DNA of 64,000 nt from Fidelibacterota bacterium (GTDB taxonomy: Bacteria; Pseudomonadota; Alphaproteobacteria; Rhodospirillales; Rhodospirillaceae), in NCBI GenBank assembly GCA_947475295.1, contig CANJLF010000004.1, positions 62,001 through 126,000 on the forward strand, written 5' to 3'. Below are positions 1 through 8,003 of this stretch, piece by piece; within the stretch, counting starts at the first letter, position 1, and the number at the start of each line of letters is the position of its first letter. A program made the translations under genes and the position numbers. A model generated the notes under the pieces. That model was given only the letters and a program-made list of their open reading frames with translations, had not been told where the DNA came from and did not search any database.

Positions 1-1163
1 GGCGCGTCAGTTTTGAAGATCCGATCGTATTCACCCTGATGGGGAGTCATGACCACCGGCGCCGTGCGCCGCTTGATGGCTTTGAAAAGCTGCTCCGGGT
101 CGTCCTGAAAACTGGTGAGCGCGTCGGCGTCCAGCACAACCGCGCGGTCGGTCGCGAGAATTTTCAAGACGCGCACGACGGTCTCAGTTCCCACGCCACA
201 GCCAGGCCCGATCAACACGGCGTTGCGCCGCCTGTCTACCAGCGCCGCCTCCAGTTCCAAGGCCGTATCGACGGCTTGCACAAAAGCGCCCGGTGCATCG
301 GCGGCATAGATCGGCACGGCTGAGGCCGGAACCGCCAGCGTGAGCAACCCTGCCCCCGCGCGCCGCGCCGCGCGGGCTGCGAGCCGGGCCGCGCCCGTCA
401 CAGCGCCGCCGCCCACCACGACCGCATGACCGCGTGTGTATTTGTGATCGCTCCAGCGCGGGTCCGGCAGCGTCCATAAACCCGGTACGTTGTATGCGGT
501 TTTGGGCGCAATCGTCTCCAGCACACGCACAGGAATGCCGATATCGGCAACGGTCAGCTCGCCGCACAAACTGCGTCCGGGAAAAAGCAGGTGAGCCGGC
601 TTTTTCCGGAAGAAAGTCACCGTGGAGGCGCAACGCGGCGCGACGCCCTCTAGCACGACACCCGTATCTCCCGCGACGCCGCTGGGCACATCGACCGCGA
701 TGCAGGTCAGGTTTTCGGCGTTGATGCGCTCGACCACGGCCCGCGCCGCGCCGCTCAGCGCCCGACTGAGGCCGGCGCCAAAAATGGCGTCGATCACCAG
801 CGGTTTGCCATCCAGCACCTCGGGCGTTAGCGGCAGTACCGGACCCGTCCAGCTTTTTGCATTGATCGCCGCGTCACCGCGTAGTTCCACCGGCGGGCCC
901 AACAACGCCACGCGCACGGGCCAGCCGGCCCCCGCCAATAGCCGCGCGATGACAAAGCCGTCGCCGCCGTTGTTGCCGGGGCCGCACAGCACGGCGACGG
1001 CTTGCGGTTTCCAGCGGGCCTGAACCACGCGCGCAACCGCAGTGCCCGCCGCTTCCATGAGATCGAGACTGGCGATACCGCCCGCTTCCGCCGCTTTGTC
1101 GGCGGCATACATCTCAGCCACGGATAAGACGGCGCAGAATGATGGAATAACCGCAGAGCCCAT
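1..1163 (-). CDS. nnr: Bifunctional NAD(P)H-hydrate repair enzyme (epimerase + ADP-dependent dehydratase), C-terminus cut by window edge
   Basis: The enzyme repairs damaged nicotinamide cofactors. The N-terminal YjeF domain epimerises NAD(P)HX, and the C-terminal ribokinase-like domain dehydrates S-NAD(P)HX using ADP. The frame is open from the ATG at 1163 to the left edge (about 387 codons), so the stop lies outside the window. Residues 61-69 read GPGNNGGDG, the epimerase nucleotide-site signature. Further on are a GHAVVVGGG segment, a GPGCG motif, a DADAL motif and TPHQGE, all typical of the dehydratase domain. A good Shine-Dalgarno (AGGGGAA) precedes the start. The gene is divergent from the D-amino-acid dehydrogenase gene. 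Family members are usually about 500 aa, so roughly 100 residues are missing. The identification is confident. Confidence 0.93.
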   Translation of the reverse strand, partial: MGSAVIPSFCAVLSVAEMYAADKAAEAGGIASLDLMEAAGTAVARVVQARWKPQAVAVLCGPGNNGGDGFVIARLLAGAGWPVRVALLGPPVELRGDAAINAKSWTGPVLPLTPEVLDGKPLVIDAIFGAGLSRALSGAARAVVERINAENLTCIAVDVPSGVAGDTGVVLEGVAPRCASTVTFFRKKPAHLLFPGRSLCGELTVADIGIPVRVLETIAPKTAYNVPGLWTLPDPRWSDHKYTRGHAVVVGGGAVTGAARLAARAARRAGAGLLTLAVPASAVPIYAADAPGAFVQAVDTALELEAALVDRRRNAVLIGPGCGVGTETVVRVLKILATDRAVVLDADALTSFQDDPEQLFKAIKRRTAPVVMTPHQGEYDRIFKTDA

Positions 1164-1251
1164 ATGCAAGCGTTCCCCTAGCGAACAGGTATTTTCGACT
1201 ATACCTTGGACCTATGACTCAGACTCGTAAAAATCCGTACGGCAGGCATCC

Positions 1252-2523
1252 GTGAAAGTCCTTGTTCTCGGCGCCGGCGTCGTTGGCACGGCTACGGCTT
1301 ACTTTCTGGCGGAGGACGGCCACCAGGTCACAGTCCTCGATCGCGAGCCCGCGCCGGGGCTGGAAACCAGTTTCGCCAATGGCGCGCAGATTTCCGCCTG
1401 CCACGCTAAACCCTGGGCCGCGCCCCACGTGCCCGGTCAGGCCTTCCTGTGGATGTTCAAGCCCGATGCGCCGTTGCTGTTCAAGCCCTGGCGCTGGGAC
1501 CCGCCGCTGTGGAGTTGGGGCCTCAAGTTCCTACGCAACTGTACGTCCGCGCGGCTTCACACCAACATGGAACGCACGCTACGTGTTGCGCTTTACAGCC
1601 GCGGCGTGCTGAAAGCGCTGCGGCAACGCACCAATATCCAGTACGACCAGATCACGCAAGGCATCCTGCACATCTACCGCTCGGCCGGCGAATTCGCCGA
1701 GGGACGCGCCACCGGCGTGCAGCTCGCCGCCATGGGATTGCCGCAAGATGTTTTGACGTCAGCGGAATGCGTGGCTGTGGAACCAGCCTTAGCGCACGTG
1801 GCGAAAGGCGATCTCAAAGGCGGATTGCTCAGTCCCGAGGATGAAAGCGGCGACGCGCAGAAGTTCACAACTGAATTGGCCAAGCTGGCGGCGGCGCGCG
1901 GTGTGGTATTTCGCAACAACGTGACAATCAAACGCATCGAAGCCGCGCGCGGGCGCGTCACGCGCGTCATCACCGACAATGGCGACGGAAGGGGCGCCGA
2001 CGAAAAAGCCGATGCCTTTGTGCTGGCGCTGGGCAGCTACAGCCCGCACTTCGCGCGCGATCTCGGCCTCAATCTGCCGGTGTATCCGGCCAAAGGTTAT
2101 TCCATCACCGTCGAGATCGAGAACCCCGCCGCCGCGCCCACCGTCAGCATTACCGATGAAACCAACTTCATGGTGTTCTCACGGCTGGGCAACAAATTGC
2201 GCGTGGCGGGCACGGCGGAGCTGGCAGGATGGAATCCATCGCTCGATCCGGCGCGCGTCGAGCCCCTCGTGCGCAACGCCAAGAGTCTATTCCCCGCCGC
2301 GTCGTCCTACGCAGCATTGCATCCTTGGTGCGGCCTGCGGCCCGCCACGCCGGATTCCGTACCCATTCTGGGGGCTACGCCCTACGCCAATCTGTTCCTC
2401 AACACCGGACACGGCACGTTGGGCTGGACCATGGCCTGCGGCTCGGGGCGCATCATCGCCGACCTGATCGCCGGACGCACACCGGAAATTGATATGAGCG
2501 GCTTGGGGCTGGACCGGTTTTAA
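1252..2523 (+). CDS. dadA: D-amino acid dehydrogenase small subunit (FAD-dependent)
   Basis: This 423-aa flavoprotein of the DAO family oxidatively deaminates D-amino acids to 2-oxo acids and passes electrons to the respiratory chain at the inner membrane. The N-terminal dinucleotide-binding fold is visible as VLGAGVVG (residues 5-12), followed by an acidic end to the second strand (LDRE). The C-terminal FAD-contacting segment NTGHGTLGW lies near residue 390. The length matches the family (about 415-430 aa). The start is a GTG at 1252. No alanine racemase (dadX) or Lrp-type regulator is adjacent, so its use in alanine catabolism is inferred only from the family. The stop overlaps the convergent peroxiredoxin stop. 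Confidence 0.92.
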   Translation: MKVLVLGAGVVGTATAYFLAEDGHQVTVLDREPAPGLETSFANGAQISACHAKPWAAPHVPGQAFLWMFKPDAPLLFKPWRWDPPLWSWGLKFLRNCTSARLHTNMERTLRVALYSRGVLKALRQRTNIQYDQITQGILHIYRSAGEFAEGRATGVQLAAMGLPQDVLTSAECVAVEPALAHVAKGDLKGGLLSPEDESGDAQKFTTELAKLAAARGVVFRNNVTIKRIEAARGRVTRVITDNGDGRGADEKADAFVLALGSYSPHFARDLGLNLPVYPAKGYSITVEIENPAAAPTVSITDETNFMVFSRLGNKLRVAGTAELAGWNPSLDPARVEPLVRNAKSLFPAASSYAALHPWCGLRPATPDSVPILGATPYANLFLNTGHGTLGWTMACGSGRIIADLIAGRTPEIDMSGLGLDRF

Positions 2524-3089
2524 GCCGGGTTCTGTTTAAGCCATGCGATCACATCGCCCGCGTTGCGGTCCGGCGGAAACACCGGATAAAAAACCTTCTC
2601 GACGGCGCCATCTCTGATGATGAGCGCGAAGCGTTTCAACGGAGTCGTACCGCCGGCTTCAAACGTCGGCAGACGCATGGCGCGCGTCAATTTCAAACCT
2701 TCGTCCGACAAAATCGCGAAGGGCAAATGCAGCCGCAGGGCGGCTTCGCGCTGATAGTCGGTGTCCTGTGTCGATAGGCCAAATACATCTTTGATGCCTA
2801 AGGCCTTCAGCTCCGCGAAGTGGTCCCTAAAAGCACAGGATTGCGGCGTGCAACCGCGTGCGCCCGGAATCATATCCCAGCCATCGAAACTTGGTACCCC
2901 CGGCCGGCCGGTGCGCGGATAAGCATACGCCACCACCCGCCCCGGCAACTTTGAGAGATCAATCGGCCGGCCATCGGTCGCAAGCAGTGCCAGGGATGGC
3001 ATGGGCGTACCGAGGAGATGACGCATGGCGCCGTCATCCTGCGGCGCAGGAATCGTCGACCAATCGGGCGCGTCCACATTGCCGCTCAT
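2520..3089 (-). CDS. Peroxiredoxin (AhpC/TSA, BCP-like with a long insertion before the peroxidatic Cys)
   Basis: This protein of about 189 aa has a thioredoxin-like fold and probably reduces peroxides in the cytoplasm. The active-site region reads GARGCTPQSCAFRDHF, with Cys80 the likely peroxidatic residue and Cys85 a likely resolving residue. Normal BCP proteins have PGCTxExCxFRD directly after the YP strand. Here about 15 residues intervene between YPRTGRPG and GCT. That longer variant is a recognised subgroup, but its substrate is not settled. The ATG at 3089 is preferred because an upstream small gene ends at 3103. The longer in-frame start at 3134 would overlap that gene. No clear Shine-Dalgarno is present. 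Confidence 0.82.
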   Translation of the reverse strand: MSGNVDAPDWSTIPAPQDDGAMRHLLGTPMPSLALLATDGRPIDLSKLPGRVVAYAYPRTGRPGVPSFDGWDMIPGARGCTPQSCAFRDHFAELKALGIKDVFGLSTQDTDYQREAALRLHLPFAILSDEGLKLTRAMRLPTFEAGGTTPLKRFALIIRDGAVEKVFYPVFPPDRNAGDVIAWLKQNPA

Positions 3090-3102
3090 TGGAAAAGAAG
3101 AT

Positions 3103-3300
3103 TTAGATGGCGAGCCGCGGCGGAACGCTGCCATAGCCGCAGTCGCAGTCGTCCGACGGTTTGGACAGCCGCGCGACCAGAGGCGAGCCCTTCTCGGTCG
3201 GGATGCTTGGCTCCCAACGGAATTCGGCTTCGCATTTGCCGCAGACTTGCAGGGGCGGCAATTGCGGCGCGTTGGGCTTGGATGGAACTTTAGGCGTCAT
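3103..3300 (-). CDS. Small cysteine-pair protein, possible zinc ribbon
   Basis: This is a 65-aa protein of unknown function. Cysteines at 20, 23, 52 and 54 (CGKC and CDC) could coordinate one zinc ion, with a proline-rich N-terminus before the first pair. It lies 13 bp upstream of the peroxiredoxin start on the same strand, so the two are probably co-transcribed. A GTG or TTG start six codons further upstream (3318) is possible, but the ATG at 3300 is the simplest choice. No family is recognised. Confidence 0.6.
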   Translation of the reverse strand: MTPKVPSKPNAPQLPPLQVCGKCEAEFRWEPSIPTEKGSPLVARLSKPSDDCDCGYGSVPPRLAI

Positions 3301-3375
3301 AAACTTAACCTCGCGCAAAGCCGGTACACGACCTATCTTACCTCAAATCACGGCAAATGGCGCGGCTCCTGACAT

Positions 3376-3795
3376 ATGGCTTTAGGCTTTTTTGATTTCT
3401 TCGGCTTCGGCAGCAAGCGGCGCTCGGCTTTGCAGCTGTTCGACCGCACGCTCGCGGCCTTGGAAGTCAACCCGGCCTACGTCGATGATGGCATGCGCTT
3501 TGCCATCTACAAATGGGCGCTGGTCTTAGAGGCTAACGACGGGCGGCCCAGCATGGTCGATCACGCCATGCGCGAAGCCGCCGCGCTGATTTCTTTTTGT
3601 GTCCTAGGGCCGGCGGAGACCGAAGCGCTGTGGGGCGAGGCCGTGCGCGCGGAGCGTGAAGCGCGGTTGGAGGCCGTACTCAGCAAAGACGAACAAGACA
3701 GCTTCGACGCCATGCTGATCAAGCTGGTGCTGGCGAAAGACATTGCCGCGCCGGACATCCGGGCGAAAGTCAATCTGGACATCGCCGCGAGCTGA
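3376..3795 (+). CDS. Hypothetical protein, 139 aa
   Basis: This is a soluble, mostly helical-looking protein with no signal peptide or transmembrane segment. The N-terminus is Phe/Gly-rich (MALGFFDFFGFG), and the rest is acidic and alanine-rich. The gene stands alone between minus-strand neighbours. Codon use resembles the surrounding genes, which supports real coding. No motif identifies a function. Confidence 0.6.
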   Translation: MALGFFDFFGFGSKRRSALQLFDRTLAALEVNPAYVDDGMRFAIYKWALVLEANDGRPSMVDHAMREAAALISFCVLGPAETEALWGEAVRAEREARLEAVLSKDEQDSFDAMLIKLVLAKDIAAPDIRAKVNLDIAAS

Positions 3796-3840
3796 AGCCC
3801 CGCACGCGCTCGCACATGAACGCGCGCGGGGACTCGGACT

Positions 3841-4623
3841 CTAGTACCACTTAAGGCGTCGAACTTCGACGCTGTTACCCACGCCCTTCTCGAAGACCGA
3901 AAGATCGGATTGCCCGTAGTGGTAGGGATAGACAATCTTCGGCTTGAAGCCGAGCACGGCCGTGGCTGCCGCCTCCGGAGTCATCGTGTATGGGAGATTC
4001 ATCGGGATGAAAGCCGCGTCGATGTTCTTCAGCGCCAGCATCTCCGGGACGCCCTCGGTGTCGCCGGCGATGTAGATTCGCTTGCCACCCATGTTCAGCA
4101 CATAGCCGTTGTCGCGGCCCTTGGGATGGAACTGCAGCTTATCGGCCGAGACGTTGTAGGCCGGCACGGCCTCGATTTTGACGCCGGCGATGTCGGTGGA
4201 CATACCGTTGGCAAGCACCTTCGCTTTAGCCTTGAGATCGGCCGGCAGCTTGTCGGCGATATCCTGCGGCACAACCAGCACGGTATTCGCGCTGACGAGC
4301 TTCTGCAGGGCCGGGACACTAAAGTGGTCGCCATGCTGATGGCCAACAAGAATGAAGTCCGCGGGCGGCAGGCCTTGGAACCCGGCGGCTCCGTCGGCGC
4401 CAGCGGCACTGCCTGGCGCCGGAGCCGGGTCGACATAGATCGTCTTGCCGTTCCAGCTCAACGCCATGGTCGCATGGCTCACCGGGTGGATCACGAGGTC
4501 ACCGTTGCTGGTCGCCATTTTGTCGGTGCTCGCGGGCGCGGCCGCCATCACAGGGCTGGTGGCCGCAAGCGTCACGCCTGCGATCAATCCGACCAACGCG
4601 CTCAAGACTGCATTCTTTCTCAT
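3841..4623 (-). CDS. Exported MBL-fold metal-dependent hydrolase (UlaG/COG2220-like)
   Basis: This 260-aa protein starts with a Sec signal peptide of about 26 residues (positively charged MRKN, hydrophobic core, then ATSPVMAAA), so it probably acts in the periplasm. The metal-binding motif HQHGDH corresponds to the HxHxDH signature of metallo-beta-lactamase folds. Further histidines (VIHPVSHAT, AGDTEG, YPYHYGQSD) match the rest of the L-ascorbate-6-phosphate lactonase-like group. The ATG at 4623 is chosen because it follows a strong GGGAGGAG Shine-Dalgarno. The upstream in-frame start at 4662 would bury the signal peptide. The substrate is unknown. Confidence 0.85.
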   Translation of the reverse strand: MRKNAVLSALVGLIAGVTLAATSPVMAAAPASTDKMATSNGDLVIHPVSHATMALSWNGKTIYVDPAPAPGSAAGADGAAGFQGLPPADFILVGHQHGDHFSVPALQKLVSANTVLVVPQDIADKLPADLKAKAKVLANGMSTDIAGVKIEAVPAYNVSADKLQFHPKGRDNGYVLNMGGKRIYIAGDTEGVPEMLALKNIDAAFIPMNLPYTMTPEAAATAVLGFKPKIVYPYHYGQSDLSVFEKGVGNSVEVRRLKWY

Positions 4624-4813
4624 AGTTGCGCTCTCCTCCCAAACGGTGTCCAACACTGCCATCGTGGCAAGTTCTTGGTTTTAATGCGGGACGATCAACC
4701 TGACTAGCAATAATGTTAGATCATTTCAGACCCGCGGCAGCCGGTGAATGTCCTAAGATCGACGCACCGGCCTCTTTCGACCGTAGCCGGACAATCGCGG
4801 CGCCTCGAAACTA

Positions 4814-5536
4814 TTAGCCCTTCCGTTCGACCAGTTTCGCGCGCTCGCCAAACGCGAGCGCCACGCATTCCACGCCCATGTCGCCTTTTTTCCCCTGCTT
4901 GGGAATGCCCATCACCACAGACGGCGTCTCGGCGTAAAGCCGGTAGACGATCTGCGGCAACCACATCTCCTGGCTGGGCGGGCTGCTGCCGACCTTTTCG
5001 TAGGCCGCGCGGCTGGCAAAGAAGTGCGCAGCGCCTCCGCCCACAGAAACCTTGCCGACAATCAGCGCCAGCGGATAACCGGGATGCTCGAGATACTCGT
5101 GGGCATCGCGGATGACGATGCCGCCGCTTTCGCCGCCTTTGCGCGTGATGATGATGACACGCGGCATCTTGCCGGCGGCCGCCTCCTTGGCGAACTTTTC
5201 CCGCACCGCCGCCGCAGCGATCCAGCGTACGTTGTCGCGGAAATATCCTTTGCGTTGCGGCTTGCTGAAGTAGCGCCAGAGAAAATCGTAGGCCAGTTCG
5301 CGGCGCTGCTCTGCGTCACTCACGTCCACCTCAGCGAATTTCACCGCCGGCAGCATGAAGTGATCGGCGGCATAATCAAAATCTTCAGCCGACAAATACG
5401 TAAAGCCGAATCCTTCGCCTTTAACAACCTGAAGGAGGACCAAATCGGGATGCCGCCGCGCGCGTTTTGCCACCGCTTGCCTTCCCCGGCGGTCGCCGGA
5501 TGTTCTGGGATATAGCCAAAAATCTAAACCTGCCAA
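4814..5536 (-). CDS. Hypothetical protein, about 240 aa
   Basis: The family is not recognised. The protein lacks a signal peptide and transmembrane segments. It has a central hydrophobic strand (PRVIIITRKGGESGG) and an aromatic-rich first half. The annotated start is a TTG at 5536. A GTG about 21 codons in is an alternative. It is divergent from the frameshifted gene at 5682, and the shared intergenic region contains a perfect 20-bp tandem duplication. Codon use and length support a real gene. Confidence 0.6.
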   Translation of the reverse strand: MAGLDFWLYPRTSGDRRGRQAVAKRARRHPDLVLLQVVKGEGFGFTYLSAEDFDYAADHFMLPAVKFAEVDVSDAEQRRELAYDFLWRYFSKPQRKGYFRDNVRWIAAAAVREKFAKEAAAGKMPRVIIITRKGGESGGIVIRDAHEYLEHPGYPLALIVGKVSVGGGAAHFFASRAAYEKVGSSPPSQEMWLPQIVYRLYAETPSVVMGIPKQGKKGDMGVECVALAFGERAKLVERKG

Positions 5537-5624
5537 AGACTTGGGTCAAACTGCGCCATAAAAATGGCGGATTCCCTGGGTTTTTGCTGCAGCGCCGCGG
5601 CAACCGGACGGCGCTCAGGCACGT

Positions 5625-5664
5625 TTATGAGCTAACAGAACCACTTATGAGCTAACAGAACCAC
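5625..5664. repeat. Perfect 20-bp tandem duplication
   Basis: The unit TTATGAGCTAACAGAACCAC occurs twice without a gap or mismatch (5625-5644 and 5645-5664). It lies in the short region between divergent genes, immediately upstream of the frameshifted gene. Confidence 0.95.
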
Positions 5665-5681
5665 AATATTTGGTAGCTCAC

Positions 5682-6346
5682 ATGTTTGCCGATGCCATAT
5701 CCCCGAAACCCATCATTGAGCCGAAGGCGGCGATCGCCGCCTTTCTCAAGGACATGGTGAAGGTCGCAAAGCGCGGTTTTCCGGCGTGGCACAAGACGCT
5801 CACCACCGGGATCGAAGAGTGTCCGCTGGGCTACGACCAGCGCCGCGCCGTACTCGAAGTTCATCCGCTCGACGATTACTACTTCGCCGGCGTGGTCGCG
5901 CTGGAGGCGTCGAAATTCGTGTGCTGTTCGCGCCCGATGAAGCCAGCGAACTGCTGGGCCTACTGGCCGAACAGGTCGATGCGAGCGCCGAGCGCAGCGA
6001 CCGCGCGGTTTCCGATCTGGTGTTTTTCATCATCAACCGCATTGAGTTGGTGCGCGGGATCGACAAGTCGAAGATGCCCTACGACCAGGTGGTGAAAGCC
6101 ATCCTGCAGCGCCTCGGCGTCGATAAGCTTGAGGCTACCCAGCATCTCATGACCGAGACGGTCTATCGCCACACCTTGGGCGAACCTTTGGCGCTGGGCG
6201 TGCCGCAGTGGTGGAAAGCGTTCCAATCGAAATACAAATTGCCGGGCGACATCGAAGCCGCGCCGGCGGAGATCAGGGTCGACGGGCCCAAGCGCACGGC
6301 AGCACCACCGCCGCCCCGCAAACCCCGCCGCGCGGTAGCGTTCTAG
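5682..6346 (+). pseudogene. Hypothetical gene split by a -1 frameshift
   Basis: Two overlapping frames together give one protein of about 221 aa. The first frame runs from the ATG at 5682 through DDYYFAGVVALEASK, then loses sense. The second frame continues with RVLFAPDEASELLGLLAEQ to the stop at 6346. Adding one A to the AAA run at 5913-5915 joins them as LEASKIRVLFAPDE. The product has no recognised family, signal peptide or membrane segment. Its last 25 residues are proline- and basic-rich. The shift may be a real disruption or a base missing from the assembly. Confidence 0.7.
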
Positions 6347-6357
6347 CTCTTGGCGTT

Positions 6358-7467
6358 CTAACTTTTCTTGAAATGCGCCCGCGCCGCGACGGCGAAGGCT
6401 TCCATGTGTTCCAGGCGTCCCATGCTGACACGGGCCCAGGTATTGAAGGGCTCGGTCATCGGCTGCACGTAAATGGACTTGGCGCGCAGTGCGAGCGCGA
6501 AGTCGACGCTGGAGCCGCCGGTGTCGAACATCACAAAGTTGGCTTCGGTGGGGATGTAGGGCAGCTGCATGGATTTGAGAAATTCGCAGGTATAGGTGAC
6601 GCAGCCCCGCACCATGGACCGGCTGTAGTCCAGGAATTCCGAATCCTGATAGCTGGCCATGGCGGCTTTCAAACCCATGCGGTTGGGCACCGAGACGCGC
6701 ATCTCCTCAAGCCGCCGAATAACATCGGGCCGCCCGAGGCCGTAACCCACACGCAATCCGGCGAGCCCATGAATTTTGGAAAAGGTGCGCGAGATCAGCA
6801 CATTCCGGCCCAGCTTCACCTGATCCACCATGGTCGTGCGATCGGGATCGTCCGCGAGATCGATGTAGGCTTCGTCCACCACCACCAACGCGCGCTTTGA
6901 AACGCTCTCAACGAAGCTGCGCAGCCGCCCTGAGTCCACCACGGTGCCGGTGGGATTATTGGGATTGCAGATATAGACCGCGCCGGTCGCACTGCCGACC
7001 AGCGCTTCCATGGCGTTGAGATCGAGCCGGTGCGCGGCATCAAGATTGGCCCACTTCACCTGTCCGCCGTTGCGGGAGGCATACTGCGGCATGGCGAGGA
7101 ATGTCGGCAGGCCCGCCACCATGTCCTTGCCGTTGCCGGCGTAAAGTAAGGCAGCGACTTTCAGCAGCTCCGTCGAGCCTTCGCAGATAAATATGTTCTC
7201 GGGCTTCAACCCTTCCTTGGCGGCGATCACACGGCGGAGCGCCAGGGCATCCTCGTTGTCGTAGGCCCAGCCATCATCAAGAGCGGCGCGCATGGCTTGC
7301 TTGGCGCGATCGGAAGGTCCGTGAGGATTTTCATTCAGGTGAAGACGTATCAGCGTTCTAACACCATTTTGGTCCGCAGCACCCTGCGCGGCGATGGGTA
7401 ACGCCGACAACGCCGCGGCGCCCGTGGAGCCTTGCATCAGAATGCGTCGTGAAATCGGAGCAGGCAT
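6358..7467 (-). CDS. PLP-dependent aminotransferase, HisC-like, with a Tat signal peptide
   Basis: This 369-aa fold-type I aminotransferase resembles histidinol-phosphate aminotransferase. The N-terminus reads MPAPISRRILMQG followed by an alanine-rich hydrophobic stretch ending at AAQGA, a convincing twin-arginine export signal. Catalytic features are present: LHLNENPHGPS, CNPNNPTGT, VVDEAYIDL, and the PLP-lysine motif SRTFSKIHGLAGLRVGYG. The ATG at 7467 lies 8 bp after the JAMM gene stop, indicating an operon. A longer reading from 7584 would overlap that gene. Export makes a role in cytoplasmic histidine synthesis unlikely. The true substrate is unknown. Confidence 0.86.
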   Translation of the reverse strand: MPAPISRRILMQGSTGAAALSALPIAAQGAADQNGVRTLIRLHLNENPHGPSDRAKQAMRAALDDGWAYDNEDALALRRVIAAKEGLKPENIFICEGSTELLKVAALLYAGNGKDMVAGLPTFLAMPQYASRNGGQVKWANLDAAHRLDLNAMEALVGSATGAVYICNPNNPTGTVVDSGRLRSFVESVSKRALVVVDEAYIDLADDPDRTTMVDQVKLGRNVLISRTFSKIHGLAGLRVGYGLGRPDVIRRLEEMRVSVPNRMGLKAAMASYQDSEFLDYSRSMVRGCVTYTCEFLKSMQLPYIPTEANFVMFDTGGSSVDFALALRAKSIYVQPMTEPFNTWARVSMGRLEHMEAFAVAARAHFKKS

Positions 7468-7475
7468 ATGAGACC

Positions 7476-7910
7476 CTAAGGCGAGATCGCAACCGGGATT
7501 TCGGCAAAGCCATCGATATCGTGAGTGTGGCGGAAGGCTTTCGGCTGGGACGCAGTGCCAGCGGAGGCCGCCATAACCACCCAAATCGCCTCGGGATCAT
7601 AAGCCATGGCCAAGTCGTGTGAAGACGGTATCGCACGGCCGTCGGGATGGGAATGATAGTGACCGACGACGCGGCCTCGGCCCGCGCGGACGCGCCGCAA
7701 CAGATCGAACTGCGCCTGGGGATTGATGCTGAAGCCGCGCCTGGGATCGTCCGCCGTGTTCGTCGTCGGCACGATCTCCGTGATTACGATGGCGCTTTCC
7801 CCCTCGCCCACCAGCAATCCGCAACATTCATGCGGATAGGCCGCCGCAGCAGCCTGGCGAAGAATGTCGGCCTGATAGGCGGAGAGATGCAGCTGCAAGG
7901 ATTCGGTCAT
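7476..7910 (-). CDS. JAMM/MPN-domain metallopeptidase (Mov34/Rad24-like)
   Basis: This 144-aa single-domain protein carries the complete JAMM zinc site: Glu28, His86-x-His88, Ser96 and Asp99 (HSHPDGRAIPSSHD). Bacterial members cleave isopeptide or peptide bonds at the C-terminus of ubiquitin-like or sulfur-carrier proteins, or release cysteine from such carriers. No ubiquitin-like protein or E1-like (ThiF/MoeB) gene is adjacent here. The gene directly precedes the Tat-type aminotransferase with an 8-bp gap. Confidence 0.88.
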   Translation of the reverse strand: MTESLQLHLSAYQADILRQAAAAAYPHECCGLLVGEGESAIVITEIVPTTNTADDPRRGFSINPQAQFDLLRRVRAGRGRVVGHYHSHPDGRAIPSSHDLAMAYDPEAIWVVMAASAGTASQPKAFRHTHDIDGFAEIPVAISP

Positions 7911-8003
7911 GTGCCTATTCTAGGGCAGCGGGCCATCGCCTGAAACAGTCCCGGATATATAATTCCATTTAGAATATGGCCTTTGAATGGTAAAGCTCCG
8001 CTC

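Noticed and set aside
5625-5664. CRISPR-like repeat
   Set aside because: There are only two copies with no spacer between them and no cas genes, so it is a simple tandem duplication.
6358-7584. 39-residue longer N-terminus of the HisC-like protein
   Set aside because: It overlaps the JAMM gene, and the internal ATG begins a clear Tat signal peptide.
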